From Nelumbo lutea (taxonomy: Eukaryota; Streptophyta; Magnoliopsida; Proteales; Nelumbonaceae), in contig JAKGHH010000005.1 of NCBI GenBank assembly GCA_022828595.1, positions 30,516,193 through 30,580,192 on the forward strand: a stretch of 64,000 bases of DNA, written 5' to 3'. The position numbers and the translations under genes are program-made. The notes beneath the pieces are model-generated. The model had not been told where the DNA came from and made no database searches. It saw only the letters and a program-made list of their open reading frames with translations. Shown here one piece after another: positions 45,016 through 56,596 of this stretch; position 1 is the stretch's first letter, and the number at the start of each line of letters is the position of its first letter.

Positions 45016-46970
45016 TCCCTAAAACATTTGCAATCAATGTAAACAAAAAGGGGGGAAATGGGTCTCTCTCAATGCTAGGAAAAAATCCACCACTATCCCA
45101 TTTACTAGCACTAAGTAATGACAGCTACTCAAACATCCCCACACCCATTTAAACCATCTGTCCCCAAAACCAAAGCTAACCATTACTTGCAACAAGGACC
45201 AATCAACCAAGTCATAAGCCTTTTCTAAATCCAGTTTGCACACCACTCCCTTCTTTTTAGTCTTCTTGAAATTCTATACACTCTCATTCGTAGTTAAGAT
45301 TCAATTAGAAATCTATCTTCCCTTCACAAAGGCTCCTTGGTTAGGTGCAAGGAAGAATTTGCTTATTCCAGAGTGACAACACTTTTGCAATTATTTTATA
45401 CAAACCATTGACCAAGTTGATTGGTTTAAAGGTTTTTTTGCTGTATGGCATCTCTCTTCTTTAGGACCAAAGCAATAAATATAGAATTCAGACCCGCGTT
45501 AATTACTCCCCTTTTATCACACTAACACTAGATCCATTTCTAAGATTTCCCAATAATCCTAATAGAATGCCATTGTGAACCCATCTCGACCTAGAGACTT
45601 TGTTTTATCCATTGAAAGCCTTACCTCCTTTATTTCATCAAGGTTCAAACTTCCTTTCTAGCCACTCCCTATATTCTAACCCCAAATTTGGCCACTCCAA
45701 TCCCTCTAAAGACACCCTCTCATTTAATGGCCTTTTAAATATAGATTTGATGTAGTCTACAAAGGCCCCTGCTATCTTTGTCAGATGCAAGATAGTTGAT
45801 CCCTCAACTTCCGATCTGGATATAAAAATTTTTCTTCTTTTACCATTTGCCACAGTATGGAAGAATCTAGTATATTACCATCCCCCTCCTTTAACCATTA
45901 ACAATGACATTTTTGTTTCCAACTAATTTCCTCCTTATGCAAGTGATCCTCCAGTTGTTTCCTCAAACTCCATCTTTGCTCCTTGTTCCCTTCTCCGAAA
46001 GAACCCCTCCCTTCCTTTAAGTCCAACTCCTCAATATTCTCAACCAGATTTTGTTTTCTTTCTTCTAATCTGCCAAACTCCAATAGATTCCACTCTTTAA
46101 TTCTAAGTTTCAAATATTGAAATTTTTATGAAATTTCATTCCTTCCCAATCCAGTGAGGGGTTACATTGTTCTCATCATTCTTTGATCTTGGTAAAGCCA
46201 TCAGGGGTTACATTCCTTCCCAATCCATTGAGGGGTTACATTGCTCTCACCATTCTTTGATCTTCTTGGTAAAGCCCGAATGGAGCAACCACATGTTCTT
46301 AAATCTAAAGGGAGCAGGCTCATCATTCCTTAAACTTTCCTTACATATCATTATGGGTCAATAATCTGAGGTGAGTCTAGGGAGTGTCCTAGAAGTTGTA
46401 GTCCCCCAATGTTCTTCCCAATCAGTTGAAAGGAGAAACATGTCCAACTTAGAGCATATTGGATTTGATTAGAGATTGGACCAAGAAAAAGGATTGTGCA
46501 TGAAGGGCATCTCTTTAATCTCAAGAGCATCAACAAATTGGTTAAGTTTCCTCATAGCCTAGGGTTGTTGGTTTCTTTTGAGAACCTGATTGCATTAAAA
46601 TCCCCTCCCACACACCATAGTCCTTCCCACAAACCCCTAATCTCTCCCAATTCTTCCCACATTTTCTTTCTCTCCTTGTAATCATTGGGGCCATATACAT
46701 TTGTTAGCACTCATTCAAATCCATCATCCACCTGCCTAAATTTCAGAGAATGAATAATTGTCTATTAATTCCTCAATCCCTTCCAACACATCTTCTTTCC
46801 ACAATGTCACTATCCCTCCATAAGCTCCCCAAGAAGGAGCTACCACCCACATAATCTCCCTCTCTCTCCATACACTTCTTGCCCATCTACTATCACATCC
46901 CATCCTCTTCACAATAAAAAAATTATTATGAAGAGGAAAAGTACAAGAATGGTGATAAGAAATCACCCAC
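45016..46970 (-). pseudogene. L1-type LINE endonuclease and reverse transcriptase, minus strand
   Basis: Reading from 46966 down, the endonuclease region gives WVVAPSWGAYGGIVTLWKED, NVYGPNDYKERKKMWEEL and GLWCVGGDFNAIR (about 46960-46560). The linker is LRIKEWNLLEFGRLEERK (46113-46060). The next piece begins NGKRRKIFISRSEVEG (45850-45800). The RT core is VCKLDLEKAYDLVDWSLLQ (45246-45190), ending near VLVNGIVVDFF. Stops and shifts separate all pieces. Together with 43601-41880 it probably was one L1 copy of about 5 kb, interrupted around 43600-45000. Such proteins nick DNA and prime reverse transcription at the target. Confidence 0.9.
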
Positions 46971-48124
46971 CCAAAGAAAGATCAAACTCGCTCCTTAGCC
47001 TTAGATTACAACCTTCTCCAACCCTGGCAGAAAATAGGAACACACCCAAACCAAACAACCCAACCATCCACCAGACAACAGCCTAACCCTTAAACAAACA
47101 AATCAAACCTTCCCACTCTTGAAAAGACCCACCAATATGTGAACATCAACTTAACCCTGTACAATTGTTCTGCCTGATTACTTCATTTTATGCATCAACA
47201 TAAACAGGATATTCGTTGCTTCTCTTATTTGCTGTTTTATTTTCTTCGCCTTCTTAATGCGTCCCCCCCCCCCCTCCAAAAAAATAAAAAATAAACCCCC
47301 TTCGATCTGTCAACACCTGAACAGTTAGTTCTATGGTCTTTCTTGCTCCTGAAATGCCTAGCTGCATTAGGAAGCTTCTCAAAAACTTGAGGATTCTTGC
47401 AAATCAGATTGATTCTTTCTATGACTTCAAGGTCACATTCTTTTCAAAGTGCTCCTCTGCTGCCATATTACCACCCTCTTTGAAGCTATCCCCTGTAGCT
47501 CTAGACGATCTCAACCTATCTTGCTCATTTTCATTCATAACATCAGATCTTCTGCCATAGGAACCAAATTGTCATTATCCCCCTTCTTCTAAGGTTTACA
47601 AGACTTTTTTTCCAACTCCTTAAAAGCTTTCCTTGCAAATTTCTTCCTCCCCCACAGCAAAATATAAGCCCTAAATCTTACTTACCTCCACATCTTTTTT
47701 CACCACTGTCTCCAAACCAATTGTTTTTTTCAATTTCATGAGTTCCATCAAGAATAATATCATCCTCACTTGAATCATTTTCTTCCTCATCCTCAGAATT
47801 AGCCTCAACTACCTCATTGCCTTTCAATGCCTTAGTTCTGTAATTCCTTTTTTCTTGTACAAAAATTTCAACAAGAGTTCTCAAAAATCATCCTTCCTTC
47901 ACCGCCCCTCCTCTCCAACACCCTTTCCATCCTCTGTCTCCAATTCCCCCCGACAACCCTTACTAGTTTCAGTTCCCTCATTAACATCTGTCACTTCTGG
48001 TTTTTCCGCAATGTCTGTTTCAGAGCCCTTCACTTTTTCCCTTCATTACCCCTCCCCTTCCTCTCAACGTCCTCAAAATTCCCCTCATTTAGAATCTCCT
48101 CTTCAGCCATGAACTTCTTATGAA
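46971..48124 (-). other. Probable 5' part of the minus-strand LINE or unknown coding remnant
   Basis: A poly-C tract lies at 47264-47275. The minus strand from 48112 has an ATG followed by an acidic and glycine-rich frame (AEEEILNEGNFEDVERKG). A further acidic frame (NSEDEEENDSSEDD) follows near 47800. Its position upstream of the LINE endonuclease fits a decayed LINE ORF1 or spacer. No domain was recognised. Confidence 0.35.
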
Positions 48125-48252
48125 TAGGGGTGCAAGTCGGGTACCCGATTTGAAGAATATACACCATATTGGGCTTGGGCTTGGGCTTTCAATCCAGAAC
48201 CATTGAAATTTTAACAATTCCCCAACCTGAGCTTGCCCAAGTTGCACCCCTA
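48125..48252. mobile_element. Short hAT-type MITE, perfect 8-bp duplication
   Basis: A 128-bp element with left end TAGGGGTGCAAGTCGGG and complement of the right end TAGGGGTGCAACTTGGG. It is flanked by exact CTTATGAA copies (48117-48124 and 48253-48260). Its interior has TTGGGCTTGGGC repeats and its size leaves no room for a gene. Confidence 0.95.
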
Positions 48253-48260
48253 CTTATGAA

Positions 48261-51190
48261 TTGATTGTTTTCTTCACCAAGACTGTTTAATCAATAACAA
48301 TAAAGTAACAATAGTAAATAACCAATAACAATATTATAGTAGAAAGAATACATGCATTTTTATGTTCTATTTGTCGCTATAACTTGTTTCCATTACAACA
48401 GCTGTTTAACCCAAAACTTTTTGGGCAGCTCAGATGTTTGTGTCTGATACCCTTGTTGCATGAGTTTTATTTCCATGCATGACCTATCAGAAAATTTATT
48501 AGGCAGGGATATGTCCTGTGGAATCTAAGTCAAGTTTTGTCCTATATGAATGTATCTGGAAGGAATGAAATTGGAGGATAACAGAAATCTGACTGAGAAC
48601 CTCAAAATTGGCACTTGGAGGAAATTAAAGGGTGGAAATTATTTATAACTTCCCACACTTTCAGTTAACTCCAGATGCTCCCTCACCCTCCCCCCCTCAG
48701 AAATGTTTACAGGAACATACCTTCCATCAAGTGGTCCACCAAGGATAAAAGTAACCCTCACCAAATCATATCGTAAACCTCCTTGACAAACTTTTGTATG
48801 AACAAAATGTAACCCTTAACCTCAATGTTTATGAATGATCATAATGGTTTGCATTGCTTTGATCAGCCTAATTGCCAAACCTGAATACTTTTGGATGATC
48901 ATGATGGTTCGACCATCTCAGGTGGATATGATTGTAGGATCTAAAACTGGTACCTCATATAGCTTACTTGTTGATTGAACAGTTGACCAAATATTTCTAG
49001 GCTGCAGCATTGTGAACCTCCTGAATTTTTTTGATAGGCGTGAACCTCCTGATTTTCAGTTGCATGCTTTCAAAATTCATTTTTACAATGCAATTGACAC
49101 CTTTAGGATAGAGATTTAGGTTCTTCTCAGTCATTTACAGCATTTGATTTCTGTTTTCTGTAGTGTCTTTGGAAGATTAAGATCATCAATTTTTACCTAA
49201 GTTCTCAAATGAGTTCCTATTCACCTGCTACAAGGATCATGTCTGTTTATGTGTATAATCACACGAAAGCCAAACGTGTGATGGGACCATTCTTTATTGG
49301 GACATTAAACCAAACTGAATGACATATTAGCTTCAAAAGGATGGATTGGAGAAGTTCAAAAGGTAAAAAACTGTGACTTCAAGGAATCGTCAAACAACCA
49401 TTACTGGGATAAGTCTAACATCAAAGTGAACTTGGAGGTTAACACAAGCCTCAACTTCTATGCAAAAGCCATAAATAGCTCAATGTTCCATGACCATTTA
49501 ATTTTTGATGGTCATAGAATTCAGTCAATACAACTACTACAAGTTTAAGGAAAATCCAGCCAATCTTACTAACCAAAGAATTGTATAGGTCTGAAATCAT
49601 TCTCCTAAATTCAGAGACCAACCAGTCATCATCTAAGCAGCTCCACCGAGGAGGTCCAACACCATCACTCTCACAGTCTCACTTTCAGGCAACAAGGTTA
49701 TTGAAGACAATAGGAATTGGCAGGGCCAGGGTTAATCCCTTCAAAATAAAATCTGAAATATCTAGTAGTAAATTTCAAATTTGTCTCACTTTAGCAAAAG
49801 AAGATGAGACACTCTAAATTACTTCAATAATGAAGCTTTCTGAAACCTATGGTGCCATCTCTATCTTGTTTTATGCAGTATTACTTCATGGGGGATATAT
49901 TATTTAGGGAAAGTGAGGATATGCTCTGCAGGCACTAAAAACGTCCTGCATTGAACAAAAAAGGAAGCTGACCTTCATATTATAGAAGTGGCACAACTGT
50001 TGGAAAGGTAACCATCTTTTTATCTAATAACTAGCATCACCACTCAACAGAAGGCCACAAGAGAGCACTTCCCTTTTTGTTTAGGCAAAGGACTTCCAGT
50101 TACATTCTGCTCTTAGACTTAAGAAGCACAATTTGTAACCAATTTCTACAACCAATGTTTTTTAACTAACACAGGAATGTCCCATGCAAAAAAAAGACTT
50201 ATAGAAGGTTGAATCTGAGGCTATTTATCAAAAAAAAAAAGGTTGAATTGGAGGCTTATCTGGAAAATGTGCAATTACAGTTTTGGGGATCATTTTATTG
50301 TTATTTTGCACCTGATTCAGCTTGATTCAGCAAGCAAACAATATATCTAGCAAGGTTTAAAATGTTGGTGTCAGTTGAAATACTGGCATCAGAATATAAG
50401 AAACATGTTGAAAATGTCGTATGGAAATAATGTAAAATTCATAGACATGATGAAAGCACTGTTGAAATATGCAAAAGTATAGAATGATATTTTATGAAAT
50501 AACAAAAGAAACATAGGTACACCCTTTCAAATTATTGTCTTGTTCTCAACTATTAAACAAAACTAAGAAACTAAGGTTAGTAGAGAAAATAATATGTTGT
50601 AAAGTTGTCCTGTAAACTACATGATAGAGTAAATTGAAGAAAAATTCAAACTCATAGAAAATGCATATGATTCTAATAGATCAGCCAAATAATCTTTTGC
50701 ACAAATAAAAACTAAGATTTAACTTCATGTTTAAAAGGAATTTTGAGCTTGGCTCGAAGTGGTAATCGTGCCCACTAGGCCACTAGCAGAAAATAATACC
50801 TTTACTCCACATATCTACAATTTTATTGCCAAACGTGGCTCACAATATTGATGATATTTAGCAATATATCCCTGAAATATCTCCATTTGCTAGGTGGCAA
50901 TACAAAATCTTCTAGGAGACTATTTTTCCAAATATCCCCGATATTTTTCCGACACGTCAGTGATATTTCAGATTTCGTTGATAGACTATATATTTAAAAT
51001 TAAAATTTTAGAATATTATTAAAAATTTTCAATATTTTTTGATAAATTAAAAATTTTCAATATTTCATTAAAACCATAATAACTTTTTTTAATATTTTCC
51101 TAAAAACTCATCAAAAAAATATTTTCCTAAAGGAACCAATAGGGAATTGGTGATTAGATAATTGGCTTACTACTTCGATATGATTCACTT
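48261..51190. other. Intergenic DNA, no recognised genes
   Basis: About 2.9 kb of mixed-composition sequence without a supported frame. The 49581-49817 frame is unassigned. A tRNA-like A-box word (TGGCTCGAAGTGG near 50752) could be a SINE scrap, but no B box follows. Confidence 0.45.
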
Positions 51191-51195
51191 ACTAA

Positions 51196-51967
51196 GGGGG
51201 TACTCGGTACTATGAATATATCGTGGATGTGACCGTTTTGGTCCCATCCACGATAGAATGGGGCGTTCGGTTTTGTGTGGACCATCACTGTCCACAAAAT
51301 AGTGTGGACAAGGACGAGCCACACCTCAATTTATCAGCAACAGTATTTTATCGTGGATGCTCCACACCATGGCATGGGAAGGATTTGGCGTAGTGCACTT
51401 GTGTTACACTAGCCCAACTACCCTCATTTTTGTTAATCTTTTAACAGATTTTCATTTATAATTAAATTTGTTTTTAAATTGTTTACTGCTGAAGATAATA
51501 TTATAATGATTTTTCTAAACATTGAACCATTTTTAGTTATTTTTTTCACCATTCTTTTGCTCATGAAATTGGTTTATTACTATTAAATTCATATTATATA
51601 CATTTTATCTTCTAATAATTGACATAAATGGAAAATATAGTTATTTTATATTTATTGGTAATTATGTATTGGTGTTTTATTTTATCCATTACTATTTCAA
51701 ATTATTGGCTTAAATTATGGTTTTATTTTCATTCGTGATCAACTGTGTTATCTCACAAACTGTACGTGAGATGTATAGAATCAATAGGTGGGGGTGTGGA
51801 CTGGTCCACACAACACTTGCAAAACACCCCTGTGGGTGTGGACAGTTTCTGTTCACAGCTCAGAAATACTGTGGACAGTGGTGTGGTGTGGATTGGTCCT
51901 TGCCACAAGGTGTGGTGTGGACCAGCCCACACCGACCAAATTCTCATCCACAATACAGAACACCCCC
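51196..51967. mobile_element. PIF/Harbinger-type non-autonomous element, TAA duplication
   Basis: A 772-bp element starting GGGGGTACTCGGTACTATG and reading GGGGGTGTTCTGTATTGTG on the complement of the right end. It is flanked by TAA at 51193-51195 and 51968-51970. Both ends have internal repeats of GTGTGGA/TCCACAC words. The overlapping frames at 51717-52008 on both strands arise from this repeat and are not genes. Confidence 0.85.
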
Positions 51968-51970
51968 TAA

Positions 51971-52485
51971 GTCCTTATAGTTCAAAAGAAAAATATAAAT
52001 GCATATAACTACAAAAAAGTATTATCAGTCTAATCAAAACATATAGCAACAATAGAGGCAAAAGATAAAATGGCAAATAATGGACATATATAAAGAAGAA
52101 AAGATGGCTAAAGACCAAAAGGGAGAAAACAAGAAATATACATATTACAGTCTCTTAATTTTTCCTATATAATTTATATAGTTCTTTGCTATTGTTTTGA
52201 GCCTTAAATGTTCAATCGTATTTCTGATGTCTCTTGAAGGTTTATTAACTAATTCTATGTTTTTAGAAAACTTTACTGATATTTTAGATTTTCCAAATAT
52301 CATAGCAAAATTAGTGATATATCTCCGAAATTTCACCAACTTTACATGGCAAAATGTTAATCAATATCAAAATTACAAACCATGTTTCCAATTTCATAGT
52401 TCATACTATTCTTTAATCTGGTGGCTTTCTATAGTTAACCAAAAAACAATCCTCAGACCTAAAAATAAAAAATGGTCCTATATCC
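51971..52485. other. AT-rich intergenic DNA
   Basis: No gene or delimited repeat was recognised. The frame 52197-52505 has no supporting motif. Confidence 0.4.
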
Positions 52486-52489
52486 AAAT

Positions 52490-52760
52490 TAGGGCCATTG
52501 CTTAGTACAATGGTAAAACCTCAAGCTAACATGCATAAGAATGTGGATTCAAGTCCGAAATGGCCACTTTGTGCCAAAAACAAAAAAGAAAAAAAAAAGG
52601 CAAAGATTATTTCTGTACCCATTCCACTTCTCCCAAGACAGATGATAGCAAGGATCGGTGTTGGATATATACATACGTGTGCATGATATGTATGGGAAGT
52701 GGGAACATTATTATACTTACATGCTTCTTTGCTTGTGTGAGTACGAACCCCATTTATAAC
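52490..52760 (+). mobile_element. tRNA-derived SINE candidate
   Basis: A perfect RNA polymerase III A box TAGTACAATGG (52503-52513; consensus TRGYNNARTGG) is followed 31 bp later by a B-box-like GATTCAAGTCC (52546-52556; consensus GGTTCGANTCC). This is the layout of plant tRNA-derived SINEs. The 3' end near TGCTTGTGTGAGTACGAACCCC resembles such elements. Flanking target duplications were not identified, so the right edge is approximate. Confidence 0.6.
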
Positions 52761-53282
52761 ATAGCAAAAAGAACAACTATTCATTTTGTTAAAAATCAAT
52801 ACACCAAATTTGATGAATGACAGACAAGAAAACTGAACAAAAGTCCCAAATGAATAAAATCGAGCACATAGATGTGGGGTTGTGGGAGATATAAACTATA
52901 TAATGGGTTCCAAATTGATGAAAGCAACTGAAATAGAAACTAAAAAAGTAATTAATAACAAAAAATTTGAATTTATTAAGACACACTGAAGTACAAAGAA
53001 GATTAAACAGAAGCTTGGTAGTATCAATGTATGCAATACTCCGATCAGTCTTTATAACTTATAAGTACAATTCTGAACAATTTTTTTTTTTATTTTACAA
53101 CTGTGAAAAACAAACCTATACAAATAAACTTCGAATTGGTTGATAAATGGATCATTTTCACATGGAACAGAAAATACCTTTTCAGGAAACAATCATGATC
53201 TGCCTACGACTAAATGTATATCCTGAGCACAATTATCCAGTGGCAGCTAGTAATGCAAAGGTGACCAATTCAGATTATTACA
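52761..53282 (-). other. Downstream region of the F-box gene
   Basis: Non-coding AT-rich DNA. On the minus strand an AATAAA lies at 53094-53089, about 190 bp after the F-box stop codon, a plausible poly(A) signal. Confidence 0.5.
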
Positions 53283-54383
53283 TCACACAAGCACATTAAT
53301 ACGAGGTTCAAGTGCCTGGCCAAACCATTCATGCTTCAAGCAACTCCCTAGTGGACAAGAAGGAAGCCACCACCATCTATTCTCTGACAAATCATACATG
53401 AGAACAAGAGACGACATGCTCCTACAAAAGCAAATCTTGCCGCATCGATCCACGGTGGTAAAATGGTTAAGATTACCATTACCAAACTTATAGAATAAAT
53501 GATCTGGCATGAAACAAATAGGATGCCATTGCTTTGCCAATCTGTCCAACTCCCAAAACCCTATCTTCTTTAGGACTCCAAGCTCCTCAACACCCCCAAC
53601 CAAGGTCAACGCCCCTTGATGCACAAAGATATAAGAACAGACCAGTGGAGGCATCACCACATCAACAAGATTCCACCTACCTCTCTCCAACTCAAAGGCT
53701 AAAAGCTTATCAGGGGAATGAGTCAAGCAAAACAAGAACCCATCCAAATAAGCAGCATTACCCAACATGGCAAACCTCCCATCAAACTCACCCTTCTCCT
53801 CCCAACGCTCAGTTCTTGAATCGTAAACCTGCGAAAACACTCTATCCGTTGTACTAACGGCAACAACCTGATAGGACGAATTCCCTTCAATCACTGCCAA
53901 AGCATAAGGCCAAATCGAAGGCAACATCGGGGGCAAAACCCGGTAAGCTCTGGTGAAAATATTTGATACAACAATTGAACCCTTTCGGTCTTCCGCTACA
54001 ACGAGGCTTCCATCAGAGATGAGGGCTCGGCGGAGCTTACAGCAAGTGCTGGGACAAGAAGATGATATATGCGACAGAGAAATCAAAACCCATTTGTCTT
54101 CTGTTGGGTTATAAGCAGCAGCTACGTTTCGATTGACGAAATCAGCAAAAAGAACGAAGTAGAGATCGTTGTGACTCACCAGTCGGTAAGCTGCAATAAA
54201 GGGTTGGGATTCGATTAAGGATCTCCATGCTTTGCAAACGGATTTCATCCTCAGCAAGTTTGAAATCGGAAGAAATAATAGAATAGTTTCCCAGATATGG
54301 AATGGAAGAACTTGCCATGCAAAACCAAACTCAGAATTCTCTCTATCTCCCTCTGGTTTCTTCAGCGAACACTCGTTTTCCAT
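53283..54383 (-). CDS. F-box protein, kelch-like C-terminal domain
   Basis: An uninterrupted, intron-less frame of 366 codons. The F-box lies at residues 24-62 (WQVLPFHIWETILLFLPISN, then MKSVCKAWRSLIES), the part that binds SKP1 in SCF ubiquitin ligases. The remainder (about 75-350) has beta-propeller/kelch-type segments, for example VYDSRTERWEEKGEFDGRFA and YDLSENRWWWLPSCPLGS, likely for substrate capture. The length and single exon fit plant F-box/kelch proteins of the At5g15710/At3g61590/At5g43190 type. I cannot choose between subgroups, and the target is unknown. The ATG at 54383 begins MENECSLKK. No motif for regulation was found. Unlike most of the window it shows no lesions, so it is probably functional. 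Confidence 0.92.
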   Translation of the reverse strand: MENECSLKKPEGDRENSEFGFAWQVLPFHIWETILLFLPISNLLRMKSVCKAWRSLIESQPFIAAYRLVSHNDLYFVLFADFVNRNVAAAYNPTEDKWVLISLSHISSSCPSTCCKLRRALISDGSLVVAEDRKGSIVVSNIFTRAYRVLPPMLPSIWPYALAVIEGNSSYQVVAVSTTDRVFSQVYDSRTERWEEKGEFDGRFAMLGNAAYLDGFLFCLTHSPDKLLAFELERGRWNLVDVVMPPLVCSYIFVHQGALTLVGGVEELGVLKKIGFWELDRLAKQWHPICFMPDHLFYKFGNGNLNHFTTVDRCGKICFCRSMSSLVLMYDLSENRWWWLPSCPLGSCLKHEWFGQALEPRINVLV

Positions 54384-54506
54384 GGCTATTTCTTGGTGAT
54401 TTCGAGGGAGTTGGAGCTTGTTAAGAACAATCTGCTGCTCGTCGCTCTCACGGTCTCATCGAAGCCTTAACGTTCACACAACCACCCGTGTCATATGATG
54501 CGATTA
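54384..54506 (-). promoter_or_regulatory. Upstream region of the F-box gene
   Basis: A short leader or promoter region between the ATG and the repeat at 54507. No clear TATA box was seen. Confidence 0.35.
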
Positions 54507-54690
54507 GTAGGATGCAACTCGGGCGGATTGGATCGGGCTTAGGCTCAATCCAGGCCCAACCATAAGAATAGGGTCATTAGCCCAGGAGGTCAAATCCGAA
54601 GTTGGCAGCTCAGGCCCAGCCCTAGAATCCCGAGCTAAACCCTAACATACTCGGGTTGGGCGTTGGGTTGGATCGGGTTGCTACAAATTT
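54507..54690. repeat. hAT-like GGATCGGGTT repeat near the F-box promoter
   Basis: The left end is GATGCAACTCGGGCGG and the complement of the right end is GTAGCAACCCGATCCAAC. These resemble the ends of the element at 29868 (GGCTGCAACTTGGGC). No target duplication was evident. It lies about 125-305 bp upstream of the F-box ATG. Confidence 0.45.
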
Positions 54691-55439
54691 ATATTCCTAC
54701 TCCTTCCAAACGGAGGCAACAACCATCGATCCAAACAAAAGCCAAGAACGACCAGCAAGACACCAACAGCAACGGAACAACAGTAGAGAAGAAGCAAAAA
54801 AAAAAAAAACTACCACTACTGGAATTATACAGACCTAGCAACTATTGAAGAAAACCAAAAAGGAAAGGAATCCTCCAACCAAAACACCACAGAAAAACCA
54901 GTTTACCACATTTGCCTTCTAAGGGATCCAGCTAAAGCTGATCAAAATGCCCTCGCAAAGCTTCAAGATATCCCCTTCGATAAAAACAAAGTCTTGATGA
55001 AATGAACTAATGACCCATGCAAATGACTCACTGGCTGAATACTATCCAGCTTCACATCTAATTCGGATTTGGTCCTCACAAGAAAAGTCTAGTCAGGCAA
55101 AAACCCAAAACAATGCAACTAACTCATTTGAGTTGTGGATGGTGGTGGAGATGGCCTCATAACCTGGTTAGACTGAACTTAAACTTAGGGCATGTTCGTT
55201 TGCTTTGACGTCTAATCTCTGAAAGTATAATGATTACATTAAGAGGTATGTTGGTATTGGTGAATTATTTTTTCTTTTGAACTCTGAACTTTGATTTCAG
55301 AATTCTAAAAATTGTCAAATATCCATTTTAATTCTATATATGAGAATTTTTGTTTGTTTGTGTAATTTAATAAAGAAACAATATTAAAAATTATTATAAC
55401 GATTAGTTTTTAATAATAATTAATGATAATTACTGGACA
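54691..55439. other. Intergenic DNA with a MITE-like end
   Basis: GGGCATGTTCGTTTGCTTTGACG at 55189 looks like a MITE terminus, but no partner was located. Frames at 54656-54848 are not supported. Confidence 0.4.
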
Positions 55440-56596
55440 CTTCAGAACGGTCACAGAGACATGTTAGCTCTGTGCCGGTGACAATATCAAAAGAGCCACC
55501 CTTACCCCTGGACACCGGCATGGGAGGCCAAAATCCCCTCCCATCATCGACCGCTAAGGCCGCCTCTTTCTCCACTAACAACTCAGTAGTATCAACTTCC
55601 CTAATGAAGTCAACAAAAGGACAATCTAATTTTCCCTAACAAGTAGCCATGACCCATGAGGGGCAAGAAACAAATGAAGAACAAAGAAATAGGAGACAAG
55701 GAAAGAAAACTGAAACGGGTTTTGTGGAGCAACCTAGGGCACAAGGAACTCTACGAAGACAATAGCAAGAGGAAAAAGGAGAGCCAATGCGGTTCCCCGA
55801 AATGATGCTTAGTAGAAAAGTAACCCAGGTAATTTACATAAACACCCTTTAAAAGGCAAGATAAGACGGCGCATTCATTCAAACCTGGTGCCACTTGTAC
55901 TACCATCATTTTAAATATCGGGTAATGAAACAATGGCATATGAGCAGTCAGGCCACATTAATTATCGCTTAACTAACAAAGAGATCACTAATCATGCCTA
56001 CTACGTGGGCATCGCCCAATGACCATCCCAACCCCATCGTTAACAAAACACGCTAGTAGTTCAAAAACCCCTTCATTGATCGAACGGTCTACGCACTATC
56101 ACACAAGGGGGGCTTCACCCTGATGAGCTAGTACCAATAGAACCATCTCGTAGTCCCTTTCTCGGTGACGATAGTCAAGGGGGCTTGACATTCCAACAAA
56201 CATCACTCGGCAAATGACCAAGCAAGTTTAACTTCACAAATCGAACATGAGTACCACCATTAGCAAAGGGAATTGATTAGAAATAGTTCTTTTTTCCTCC
56301 TTCCAATGTCTCTTGCCAATTTTCTTCCTATCAACAGTCAAGGGGGCTGAAACACACAAACAGAAAATGGCATTGACCATTGACAAGAAGCAAATTACCA
56401 AAAGACAGGGGAGCTAGGCCGTGGAATGTAAGAAACTACCACTGCGAACACAAGGCATGCAGGATCTATACAAAGCTACAAAACAAGGAAAATCCCCAAA
56501 CCGAATGCACACAAGTGAACTCACTACAAAACCCAAAAATGAGAGGACGATGTGCTTATCGATAAGCTCTCACTTACCGATAAGCAGGGGGGCTAA
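55440..56596. other. Probable gypsy internal/UTR remnant
   Basis: Several CAAGGGGGCT-like purine tracts (near 56177, 56340 and 56584) of the type found before gypsy 3' LTRs occur here. No clear gag or pol motif was readable in any frame. It is most likely decayed retroelement DNA. Confidence 0.35.

Noticed and set aside
47855..48112. Serine/proline-rich 85-codon plus-strand frame
   Set aside because: Low-complexity translation of the strand opposite an acidic LINE-region remnant.
50740..50800. Possible second SINE (A-box-like TGGCTCGAAGTGG)
   Set aside because: No B box at the expected distance and no other support.
51717..52008. Overlapping frames on both strands
   Set aside because: They fall inside the Harbinger-type element and are formed by its GTGTGGA repeats.
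53534..53857. 107-codon plus-strand frame
   Set aside because: Antisense to the F-box gene, which has an intact 366-codon frame with a clear F-box motif.
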